Shown here: positions 47,133 through 59,100 of the stretch, in pieces
How the letters are laid out: each line of letters begins with the position of its first letter
Numbering within the stretch: position 1 is the first letter of the stretch
Origin: Lethocerus indicus
Taxonomy: Eukaryota; Arthropoda; Insecta; Hemiptera; Belostomatidae
NCBI GenBank assembly: GCA_019843655.1
Contig: JACDQD010000007.1
Span: forward strand, 29,230,816-29,294,815
Direction of reading: 5' to 3'
Length of the DNA stretch: 64,000 bases
Translations under genes and position numbers: made by a program
Notes under the pieces: model-generated
The model's database searches: none
The model's input: only the letters and a program-made list of their open reading frames with translations
Told to the model about the DNA's origin: nothing

Positions 47133-48944
47133 CTGACGGGGGGGAAAAAAAATAAAAATAAAAAAAGAGCCCACGAAACCGAAGTAAAGTCTCGTCAGAC
47201 TTTATCAACTCATTTTACGAAATTGATACGTTAATAATAAATCAAGACGAGGAATGAAAGGAAACATTGAAAAGGTTACGATCTGAATTGAGGTAGTCGA
47301 AAAACTATTTAAAATGTTATTAAAAATTCGAATATCAGTATGGACATTTAAGTTCCGATTTGATAACGGACACCAACCGATAATTTTTTCTCGGTTTCGT
47401 ATGTCGAAAATTTTATCGCTCCTAAAGAAAATGTTCCACGTTTGCCGGTCGAGGACGCGAAAATCGCTTTCGACGAATTATATCTCTTAATCGGATTTAT
47501 AACTTATTCGAATATAATGGTTAATTGCTATCGAAAGTCGGTCCGCGGCTCGCTGAACCGTACATATCGGTGGAATAACGATGTGTTCGAACCGGACGGT
47601 TGTCCATTCTGTGCGATTAGCGTAATAATCCGGCGGCATTCTTTCCGGCATATGACTGGAATTTCGTCTTCGACTGGAACGCGTCCCGTGGAAGGAACGG
47701 CTGGAAATTTTACTGGAAATTAACAGAAAGGAACGACGCAGAGAGAGAGAGAAAATATCGACGCTATAACACAGCGAATACTCACTTTGTGTGTCGGGGG
47801 GGGGCATAAACAGGAAACGTTTATGAGCGAGTCCTTGAAACGGAAAAACGTTTAGATTTTAGCGACGAATTTCGTTTTGAGTCGGCGCCAGCCGAATATT
47901 CGTATACGCACATTTATCAGTGTACAATCCGTTTCATATTACACCACTCGACTGTAACGATATACGGCTTGGGAATAAAAGAAAAAAATATATATACCTT
48001 CTATAATTGTCCGATTACAAATATTAAATTGTAATCGAAAAAAGGGTGAGAATCTTACTATTATCTAGGATATAGAGGAAAATATTGAAGACAATATTTT
48101 GATGGATTAAATTGGTGATATATCAATGGGCAATTCAGTTTTTCCCTGCTACAAATAATTCCGGTATATTACGAAAACCGTTAACAAAAAAAGTGTAATA
48201 AAATATACCGAAAAGTGTATAGAAATGACTGAAAATTACCTGTATTTAATTCCAGGGAAATAACATCGGATGTTACAGATATGGGCAGAGTTGTGGGCGA
48301 CAAGTGGCTTCAACCTCCTTTGTATCATCTAAGCGTTAACAATAAACGTTAAATTTTGAGGGCGAAGTTTATTTTAAAAAAAAAAATATATATATATAAA
48401 TTGCGCAATTTTTAAAGGGCCGGACGATATAAGGGCGAATTTTTTTCGCACGCACAATATGTACATCTAATATATGTATATATTATACCCCCCACCCCCA
48501 ATGAAATATATTAAAACAGTACACAATTATATAAAATATTTTTCGATAATATATAACGATATTTTAATTTTTATTTTTTTTAGAAATTTTTACGTTCCGA
48601 CAATTTTCCGCGGTGCCAATTTTATTTCAGGACCGACTGTATCCACCACCTCCCACCATCCCCCAAAACCGATGGCCGATTCCAATTTCAAGTGTATCCA
48701 CTTAATCGTGGAAAATCGAATTACTTTTTTTGGTTCGTGGGATTGGAATTGATTTCAATTTCCGTTTCGCGGTCCGCCAGGGTTGGAATAGGGTAGATTT
48801 CCTGTTTTTTCTCCGTCCCCCAACCACCCCCGCCGCCATTGAGACCGAGAACCGATGAACTCTTGAGCGTCATATTGAGATGGCTCGGATTTTCGTTTCT
48901 GGAAAAACAAAATACAAAGCTAAAGGAGACGAAGGTGACAGAAC
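47133..48944. other. Region upstream of the micro-exon gene, no further exon supported
   Basis: Contains a polypyrimidine tract (minus strand) directly before the 47132 acceptor, so the promoter lies further upstream. The rest is AT rich with G-runs (47795-47805) and a short TA run near 48388. A first non-coding exon should lie here but cannot be placed. Confidence 0.4.
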
Positions 48945-49872
48945 TCACTTGACTTTTACATGACACTCACTTGACACTCACTGACTCTCTTGACGCTCAC
49001 TTGATTCTCACTTCACGCTCACTTGACTCACTTGACTCACTTGACTTTCACTTGACACTCACTTGATTCTCACTTGATCTCACTTGACACTCACGATTCT
49101 CACTTCACGCTTTGACTCTCACCAGACGCGCACTTGATTCTCACTTGACTCACATGATACTTGACTCTCACTTGACGCGCACTTGACTTTTACTTGACAC
49201 TTGAAACTCACTTGACTCTCACTTGAAGCTCACTTGATCCTCACTTGACACTCACTTGATCCTCACTTGACACTCACTTGATCCTCACTTGACACTCACT
49301 TGATCCTCACTTGACACTCACTTGATCCTCACTTGACACTCACTTGATTCTCACTTGACACTCACTTGATCACTCACTTGACTCTCACTTGATTCTCACT
49401 TGACACTCACTTGATCCTCACTTGACACTCACTTGACGCTCACTTGATCCTCACTTGACACTCACTTGATTCTCACTTGACACTCACTTGACACTCACTT
49501 GATCCTCACTTGACACTCACTTGATCCTCACTTGACACTCACTTGATCCTCACTTGACACTCACTTGATCCTCACTTGACACTCACTTGACACTCACTTG
49601 ATTCTCACTTGACACTCACTTGATTCTCACTTGACACTCACTTGATTCTCACTTGACACTCACTTGATTCTCACTTGACGCTCACTTGATTCTCACTTGA
49701 CGCTCACTTGATTCTCACTTGACACTCACTTGATTCTCACTTGACACTCACTTGATTCTCACTTGACGCTCACTTGTTTCTCACTTGACGCTCACATGAT
49801 ACTTGACCCTCACTCGACTCACTTAACTCTCAGTTGATGCTCACTTGACGCTCAGTTGATTCTCACATGACA
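48945..49872. repeat. CTCACTTGAC 10-bp tandem array, about 85 units
   Basis: CTCACTTGACA, CTCACTTGATT and CTCACTTGATC alternate, giving a higher-order ~21-bp ACACTCACTTGATCCTCACT pattern in the middle. It separates the two minus-strand genes. Confidence 0.95.
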
Positions 49873-49928
49873 TGAGTTTCTAAACCTTTTTTAATAAAAA
49901 TTTGCTTTATATTATTTAACTATATATA

Positions 49929-49934
<6 letters not shown>

Positions 49935-49980
<46 letters not shown>
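49935..49980. repeat. (TA)n microsatellite
   Basis: About 22 TA units between the 10-bp array and the candidate 3' UTR. Confidence 0.9.
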
Positions 49981-49983
<3 letters not shown>

Positions 49984-49999
49984 GGTATGGACACACACA

Positions 50000-51326
50000 A
50001 ACACAAATTAAGAAATATTAATTTTTCTTTATTTGGAATCTGGCTATACAAAATAAAATGCTTGGAAAAAAACAAACAAAAACGACGCCAACTATACATA
50101 CATACATATATATATATATTTATTTATATATAATGTATATATATATATATATGCATGTACGAATAACCACTGTAAATACTAGGCATATTTATTTGCTTAT
50201 TCATATTTATTCACGCTTTACTTTATATATTACACAGGTTTAAAATAATTTTCGAAACAGCAGCAGTTTATATATATTATCTCCAAATTTTACACATTCG
50301 GGTACGGGGTTGTTGGGGGTTGTGTAGGGGTTTAGGGGTAGGTAAGAAGTTATATAGGGAAAATAGGGGTTGGGGCGCTAAAACTGTATTTGTATTTTAT
50401 TATTTTTTATTTTTTTGGTTTTTTTTCTCTCTCTCTCTCTCTCTGTCACTCTTTTTGAATTTTGAAATCGAACAATAAAACGAACGGACAACGAATATTG
50501 TTATCGTCAATAAAATAATAATAATAATAATAATAGTAATAATTCGTAAATCAAGTTACGCTCTCTCTCTCTCTAATAAAAAACAAAATAAAAAAAAAAC
50601 GATGAGTAGGCTATAAATTTTTTTTTTCAGGCTCGAAAACCAAGTTCCTGATTTTTTTTAAGTTTTGAATTTTTGTTGTGCCACTTCGAAAAACACAAAA
50701 AAAAAAAAAACCAAAAATCAAAACCAAAAAATACAAAACGAAAACAAAAGTCTGGAGGGTGAGGGGTTGAGGGAGGTGGGGGGGGGATGGAAAAATTAAA
50801 ATTAAAATTACAGTATAAGAAAAGCCCGATTTTCAGATGATATATAAACGATAAATTTGAAATTACACAAAACTGTATAAGAACATACATAGTAGACGGT
50901 GACGCCAACAAATACAAATTACTTAAATATATGTATATATATATATAACGAATCGGAATATTTTTTTTCTCTTTTTCTTTCTATCACTCCTTATTTTTTT
51001 CTCTTTCTCTCTCTCTCTCTCTCTAATCGTCCGCAATAAAAATTAAAACAATTTCATTTATTATTATACACAAACATCACAAGAGATAAAGAAGAGATAA
51101 ACGGGCCTGCAAACTGTTGTAATATTCAATTGTATATAACAATATTCTGTGAGCTTATACATTTGGGGGCGCTATATACACAATTAATTTTTTTTTTTTG
51201 GGGGTGGGGGCTAAAATAAAAATACAACAGCGACAAAAAAAAAACAAAAACAAAATGAACAGTATTTCTAGAAATAAGTTCCAAATAAAAACTACACAAT
51301 TTTTTTTTCAGTTTTTTTCTGTTTAT

Positions 51327-51394
<68 letters not shown>

Positions 51395-53187
51395 CACCCT
51401 AGACCACTTATTAGTTTTCAGTCTTAAATAAGTTTATACATAATATACTTAGTCGGGGGGGCATTGGGGGCGCTTTATTATAACTATTTCTGTTTCAATA
51501 TTATTATTATTTTTTTTTGTTGTATATCTCCTTATTATTATAAATAATAAATTTTCTTCTATATATTTACACAGACACAAAGGTTTAGGGGGGGGGGGCA
51601 CACTGAAGCTGTATCTACATATTTTTTTTTAGAAAAAAAGACAGATCTTTATTTTAATTTTATTTTTTTTTCTAGACCTGCAATCGTTGTTAACGAAAGT
51701 TAAAGTGTTTTTTTTTCTTATATATTTTTTTCCTGGCTTAATATTTTCATTTAAACTCTCTCTCGCTCTCTTAAAGTTAGATGGCAAATAGCTATATATG
51801 TAAATTTATTTTTTTTTTTCGGTTTGTTTTTCAATTTCATACAATTCCGCATTTCTCGTCATCCATCCAACAGTCTCTTCTTCATCTTTTTCCCTCTCTC
51901 TGTCTCAAATTCCCTCCCATATCTGAATCCCGACGACGGGACACGGTCAGATTCTACGTCGGTTGGGGGTTGAAATGTTTTTTTTTTTTCATTTTCGGTT
52001 TTTATTTTCCGGTCTCTCGGTTTTTCCTCCTGCACCTCCCGGAGAAGACCTCTCGGGAAAAGCGTTACGTGGACCTTCTATCTCTCCCTTTTACAATTTT
52101 CCTTCCTTTCAAATCGGGCTGGGGGTCCCGATTAAACACATAATCCGACCTCTATCTATCGCTTGGACGATTTCATAGAAATTTCACGAAAATGATCAAT
52201 CAACACTGAAAATTGTGGCGAGATGGGGGGCGGTGGGGCAAAAGGGACGTATTAGCCAAAAATAAGCGAAATAAGCTGGGGGTGGGGGGTTGGCCAATAC
52301 ACGAAGAATGTTATAATAATGAGAATTATCTAAAGACTGCGGATAAAAAGGCGTTGGGCCGTTCTTTCAAACAGACGTCATTTTGAAATTCTGAAATTTC
52401 TTCGCTCAAATACAAAAACAAATCGTAACAACGTCGTAGATTTCCTCCGTTTCTTCCGGTTTTTCGCCCTCTCTGGCACGGACCGGGGTTTCGGCCGCTC
52501 GCCGTCTTCAGTAGCGGCTTTTGGACGTCTTTCGGGCTGCTTCCCCACTGCACCGTGTCACCACCTTCATTACAGTGCAGTGACAGTGCATGCAGTGGAG
52601 GATGCGGCCGCCCCCCCCCCCCCACTCGAGGTAAAACATCCAAAGTGATCGACGCCGCTACTGAAGACGGCGTGCGGCCGAAACCGGCGACAGAGAGAAA
52701 TACACGAAAACTACGCTATTCCGACCCCTTCTGGCGGGCCGCAAAAACAGGTATTTCAAAACTAATAACAACGTCAATTACAATATCATAATAATAATAA
52801 TAATTAATAATAATATATATATATAATTAAATGCATTCGCGACGCACTATTAACAGGGGTCCCCTCCCCCTCACTCCCTCCTATCACCCTCCCCCCCTTC
52901 TACCCTCAATCCATCAGATATAATTCGAGCCATAAATCTTTTTATTATTATTTCCTCCCCATAAGGGTTGGGGGGGGTAGGGTCGCTAAAGTTCAAAAAT
53001 CATAAAGTCTCTAAAGCAGATATAACTAAATATATATATATACTTGTCAGATAAGTGTTGGGGGGGGGGTCAACAATTTGGCCCTTATATATATACATGT
53101 ACTGTATGTATATATATATATATATACATATAGTACAGGGGAGATACATATATATACTAGCTCTAAAGTAGATTGTTATAATAAGAT
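50000..53187 (-). other. Candidate long 3' UTR of the WNK-like gene
   Basis: Directly follows the stop codon at 53188 on the minus strand. It is dense in homopolymers and AT/CT microsatellites (for example 50428-50445, 51338-51390, 53105-53126) but has no splice-bounded frame. TTTATT on the + strand (AATAAA on the minus strand) occurs several times, for example near 50030. The true polyadenylation site cannot be fixed from sequence alone. Confidence 0.35.
52433..52756. mobile_element. Full palindromic element in the candidate 3' UTR
   Basis: Left arm GTCGTAGATTTCCTCCG, GGTTTCGGCCGCTCGCCGTC, TTCAGTAGCGG. Right arm GCCGCTACTGAAGACGGCGT, GCGGCCGAAACCGGCGACAG, GCGGGCCGCAAAAACAGGTA. The centre is GTGCAGTGACAGTGCATGCA. 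TAACAACGTC occurs just outside both sides (52427 and 52768), a possible but offset target duplication. Confidence 0.8.
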
Positions 53188-53354
53188 CTAAAGCCTCCTT
53201 GGGTGGGGCGACGACGAGGAGGGCGGTTCCCCGGTCGTCGCCGGCGACGAGGACGATGGCGACGACGACGAAGGCGACGGCGACGCCTCGTACAGTATCT
53301 GCATGTTGTTGTTGGTATTGTTGTTGTTGCTGTTGTTGTTGTTCACGTTGTTGG

Positions 53355-53388
<34 letters not shown>

Positions 53389-53489
53389 TTGGGGCGAGGG
53401 TGAACCAACCCTCGAGAGGGTGTTCTGTTCGGGCGATTGGGGCGCGGTGCTGTAGCCCTCGAGGCTGCTGCCGTGGCCGTTATTATTAC
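53188..53489 (-). CDS. WNK-like gene, terminal exon
   Basis: Acceptor CCTGCACAG, phase 1 in, 99 codons then TAG at 53190-53188. Contains NTLSRVGSPSP, a 12-residue polyQ, NNVNNNNSNNNNTNNN and a Ser/Pro-rich tail. A CAG/CAA repeat tract lies at about 53359-53394. Confidence 0.8.
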
Positions 53490-56104
53490 CTGTGCAGGTC
53501 GTCGAGAGGATAGCGAAAAAAGAGAAAGAAACAGCAGTGAAAACTTTAGTAGCGGAAAAAATACACAAATTTCAGGCCGTATATAATTGACCGAAACGAC
53601 ATTCACCCCCGTGGCCCGTGCAGAACAACTTTGTTCGCATTCTACTTCGGTGTCGGCAACTAAGTAATTGCGGAATTGACCACAACAAGCGGCGTTATTG
53701 ACAATATTTTCAAGTACGTCACAATATCATTGCACGGATAAGCCCTGTAGATGGTTTTCAATGTATAAGATACATTCGGCTTCTCTGCAATGTCCCTTCT
53801 TGTTGAACTATGACCTTTATTCGGGGTCATCGTCGACCTCCCCCACCGGAAGTCCTCCGGAGCGCTCCTCGTCTTTTAACGAAATCGAATCTTATCCGTG
53901 CCGAAGATGTGTTTGTGTGACGCACTTAAAAATATGTCAATAACGCCACTTGTTGTGGTGAATTCTGATGAAAAATGACATTTTTAGCTCCAAAAATGCA
54001 ATTTTCAGCTCCAAAACTGCCATTTTTAGCCACAGAAATGCCATTTTTAGCCCAAAAATGCCATTTTTAGCTCCAAAACTGCCATTTTTAGCTCCAAAAA
54101 TGCCATTTTTAGCCCAAAATGCCATTTTTAGCTCCAAAATGCCATTTTCAGCTCCAAAACTGCCATTTTTAGCCCAAAACTGCCATCTTTAGCCCCAAAA
54201 ATGCAAATTTAACCCCATAAATGCCAATTTACTTAGTCGCGAGAGAATTTTTATTTACTCAAGGCCCAGAATAAACGACTATTATTACATATATAATATA
54301 GCACAGGATGATACTTCCCGGGTACACTAATTAACCCCCAGTTGGGAAAATTTGAAAATTTTTTCTTTTTTTCAGCCGCCAAATAAACCAGTATTATGAA
54401 CTGAATAATCGCCAAAAGGTAATCGACAATTTGATAAGATGTATATTTCGGTCTTGAGGAGTTATCTCCAGAAATTTACCAGAAAAGTGGCCGGAAAGTT
54501 GTCGATAATACCCCAAAAAATACCCTAATATTCATTTTATTTTGCTAAAAAAAAAGCAAATTTTAATTATTAATCCGATATTATCAATGACAACTCTCCG
54601 CTTTCCGGCAAATTCATTCTCTCTCTTCTGAAGAACTCCTGAAGACCGAAATATACATCTTATCAAATTGTCGACTACCTTCGGGGTAAACCCGATACAC
54701 ATAATAAATACATTTAAAAAATTGATTGATGGGCCCGGCAAGTAAATAGAATTCGCATTGAGTATTATATTTCTGCGTGGGCCGCCGGGGGTTGATGAAA
54801 TGTCGATTGATTGTGTCAATCAATTTTTTCCCTTTTAACCCTCTACGGGGCCGAACGGGAACGAAAAATTAGCAATTATAAACTTCTGTATATTCGAAAA
54901 AACATTTTATATTAATATTTATGCCTTGACAACGTTACAGGATTGAGATTTATGTGAGCCGTCTCACTGTAAAAAAGCTATAATTATTCGGTTAAATCTC
55001 GATAAATTTAAATGCGACCTGAAAGTTATAAGGGCCCTGTAGAGGGTTAAAATTTACACACTCCGCAGAAGAAATGTAAGCGCACTAACGATATTTATTT
55101 ATTTACGCAAAATTTTATTTTCTTAAATTTTAAACGCTTTAAAGTTGTGCGCACACACATTTTTTCTTCAAAGTTATACATCAAGTTTTTGCACAATTTT
55201 AAGCCCCGACTAAAAAAAAAAAAAAAATGTCCTCAACAACTAAAAAAATTGCAAATTCTATCCTACGTAAGAACAGTATTTTTTTTTTCTTTCTTCTGCT
55301 CTACTGAACTCTTGTTTGAAAATCTACTCAATTTTAAAAGCCGAACCAAATATACGTATATAAAAAGAGTATAAAAAATGAAGGAAAACTGTGCAGCAGT
55401 ATATATACATATATGCATACATACAGAGATTTGTGTATTGTGCCTAACAAGCCCAAAATACAAGACAGCGTCATACCTACGAGGATAGTCGAATGACTAT
55501 ACAATTTTTTTTCTATATTTGCCTCGGGTTCGAAGAAAAAAAAAAACGTATATAAAAGAAAGCTTTCACAAAGTAGTGTCATTTTGCGAATAAAGCTCGT
55601 GCCGCAAACACAACACAAACAACAGCGATGCGTCCCAAAATGTGTTTAAAATTTCGATTTTTTAAAAAAATATATCCGGTCGATTGGTGCGAGAAAATCA
55701 GCAGGAGAAAGACGAGTTTACTTGAGTTTATTCAGGGTTTCTAGATTCCAAAAAATACTGTGCCCGGCGCGCCATCTTGGAGGTATAAATACCTTAGAAT
55801 ACCTGTTCTGTGGTCCGCCAAGGGTTGGAATTCCCTAGGGTAGATTTCGCGTGTTTCTACGGCCGCCGCCATCTTCAGTAGCTGTGTCAGACACTTTTTT
55901 TTGGGGCACACACACCGACAACCATCTCTCCTCCTCTCTCTCCCTCTCTCTCTCTCTCTCCCTCCCTCTCCTCTCCTCTCTCTCTCCCTCCTCCCTCTCT
56001 CTCTCTCCCTCCCTCTCTCTCTCTCTCCTCCCTCCCCTCTCTCTCTCCCTCCCTCCCTCTCTCTCTCCTCCCTCCCCTCTCTCCTCCCTCCCTCCCTCCC
56101 TCCT

Positions 56105-56184
<80 letters not shown>

Positions 56185-59100
56185 AAACCATCGCATACAA
56201 GCGACAGTGAGGATGCCCCACTGAAGCGCTACTGAAGATGGGCGGAGACGGCTGGCAGAAGGGACCCGGGAAACGGCGCGAGAGGAGACGGAAACGCAGA
56301 TTCCGAGAGAAAATATTTTAGAAAACTGAAACTCCTACTACTGAAGACGGCGAGAGACTGCTTACTTTGGGAATACCGTGAAACAGTCGGTATCAGTTTG
56401 TGTTTTAACCCAACCCCCACCCCCACGGCCCCAATTTTAAAAAGCTCCGAGAGACAGATAAAGCGAGAGAGTGTTTTATATATAATATATATATATATAT
56501 ATATAGTGTGCTCACTGTGTCCTTGAATACAGAGAACGTTATTACGCATTCTAGTCCAGACAGTGTTGACGATTGACCGCCTCAACCTGGCCAACAGGCT
56601 CTGGTGTTGGCGGCGGTGATATTGGCCATTTTGGAGTTGGAGATTTTGGAGTTGGCGATTTTGGAGTTGGAGATTTTGGAGTTGGCCATTTTGAAGGGTC
56701 CAGCCCTCAGAAACGTTGTCTGCAACCAACACAAGAGAGAGACAAACCGGCCAAATTTCAATTCACAATCAACCCCCTCCCCCGTGCGTGTTCTTATATC
56801 TGTTTCGGCACGCCGTCAGTCACAGGCGACCGACACCGGTTTCAGTTGGGGGCGGGGCGTCGTCGTCGACGTCACCGGTGACCGACGCGGTCGAAAATAC
56901 GATACGGAGCGTAAAAAAATTTGCATCGTTTCAAAGTACCGGGCACTTCGAACAGCTGGATCGGAACTTCGAGTCCGAAACGAGAGGCGGAAGGTACAAA
57001 ATTTTTGGGGGACACTTTCTTCCTCCTTCCGCGGGGAAGAAAAATGGTCGCTCCGTGGGCCGCCTTTTAGCCGAAATAATTTCGCCGATATCACTTACAG
57101 AGACTTTCCGACTGACATTTCGAAGGGTTGAGCAAAGATTTTCGTCCCTTAAATGGGAAAATTGGCCCACATTTCGTCACCTGACGGGGGGGGGTGGGGG
57201 TGGGATTTCCTTCACGAAATCGCGTGGCACTCAACCGTGTTTGGGGGCACGATGAAGAGAGCACTTTACCAACTTCTAGATGTAAAGGATGGGAAAGAAA
57301 TTTCGGAAAACTGACCGTATTCGGCTGATGAAAAGCGCCATCGGAAACGCACATCCTCCTCCTTGGGAAAGTCTTGAGGATGATGACGGCATTTCCGGAT
57401 GTGATACGGATCGATCCGCCACAGTTAGTGGATACAACATAGGTTTCAATAAAAGCTTCGTACATCGTCAATTTTTCGGCTAAATATTAAATTTTCAAAT
57501 CATCTTCAGCAGAGGTCTGACAACGGTCCAAAATCGGGCGATTTAAATCTATTCCTTTCAGATGGGTACTTTAGCCAAATATATTTCGTACATTTCGTGT
57601 ATTTCTGTCTTGCTTGGTTTGGTCTTTTGCCAGAGACACCGGTTTTTCGGCCGCTCGCCGTCTTCAGTAGCGCTGCGTCAGTCACTTTTTCGGGCACCCC
57701 CAGACTGCACTGTGTCACTGTCGTAAGCCTTTGTCGGGTTATCTGTCAAAGAGGGGGGGGCGGGGGGTGAGGTCCTCCAGTAGGATTAGCTACTGAAGAT
57801 GGCGAGCGGCCGAAAAACCGGGGTCCTCCGGCAAAAGACCGGTTCATCTTCAGTAGCGCTGTGTCAGTCACTTTTGGCACTTTTTTGGGCACCCCCAGAC
57901 TGTACTGTGTCACTGTCGTAAGCCTTTGTCGGGTTATCTGTCAAAGAGGCGAGGGGTTGAGGTCCTCCAGTAGGATTAGCTACTGAAGATGGCGAGAAGC
58001 CGAAAAACCGGGGTTCTCCCCGCCGTTTTGACCGACAACCCGACAAAGACTTAAGACGATTTACGAAAGCTTACGACAGTGACAGTGCAGTCTGGGGTGC
58101 CGAAAAGTGACTGACACAGCGCTACTGAAGATGGCGAGCGGCCGAAAAACCGGTCTAGCAAAGACCAAATACCGGCGAGAGAGGAGACAGTGGAGGCGCA
58201 AAAACTTTTCAAGTTGTAGAAACTTTTCACTTTTTGAACATTTCGTGTGTTTCTGTCGTCGCCTCTCGCTGCTGTTTGGTCTTTTGCTAGACCGGTTTTT
58301 CGGCCGCTCGCCATCTTCAGTAGCGCTGTGTCAGTCACTTTTTCGGGCACCCCCAGACTGCACTGTCCACTGTCGTAAGCTTTCGTAAACCGTCTTGAGT
58401 CTTTGTCGGGTTGTCGGTCAAAAAGGGGTTGAGGTCCTCCAGTAGGATTGGCTACTGAAGATGGCGAACGGCCGCGAAAAACCGGGGTTCTCTGGCAAAA
58501 GGCCAAAAACCGTCGAGAGAGGAAAACACTTGAATCTACTGTATTCCAACCACTGGCAGACCGCAAAACAGGTTATTATAAATAAACGTATAACTTGGGT
58601 CGTACTGTGTGCAACTGAAGACGGCCAGAAGAAAGACTTTTTCTCTTTTGTAAAACAGAAGATAACGGTCGAGTAGACAAAGACACAGAGAAGCACATCC
58701 ACGTCGTCTTCATCGCGACTTTCGCCCTTTCAACTTTTGAAATTCAATTTCGCGAAAATCACAATCAATATAAAATATTTGTCAAATCTGCGTCCCTCGA
58801 TAACCCGACTATTCAGGGTCAAAGGTCGTAATAAATAAAAATATTGCGATACTGCGGACCTGTAACAATTTCCTAGGGGGTAGCAGCAAAATAAAATTTA
58901 AAAAAAAAAATTTCTCAAACAGCGTGTCAAAACTAGAAAAATCAGTGATTGGTTTTTTCTGTTTTTTTTTTCAAATATAAAATTTCAGCTTCAACATGAG
59001 ACATGCCGCAATGCAAATCGCGCAATTCGTGTGGCGGTGAACGAAGATTCCGATGAATTGATGAAGAAGATGAAGATGAAATGGATGCATTTTCACAGGC

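Noticed and set aside
56573..57131. Open frames with GDFGVGDFGV or LQNLQLQN repeats
   Set aside because: Caused by a five-unit 15-bp repeat. The remaining sequence has no domain.
57241..57483. Possible gene remnant with FPDVIRIDPPQLVDTT
   Set aside because: The frame is interrupted and no family could be named with confidence. It may be an old transposon or gene relic.
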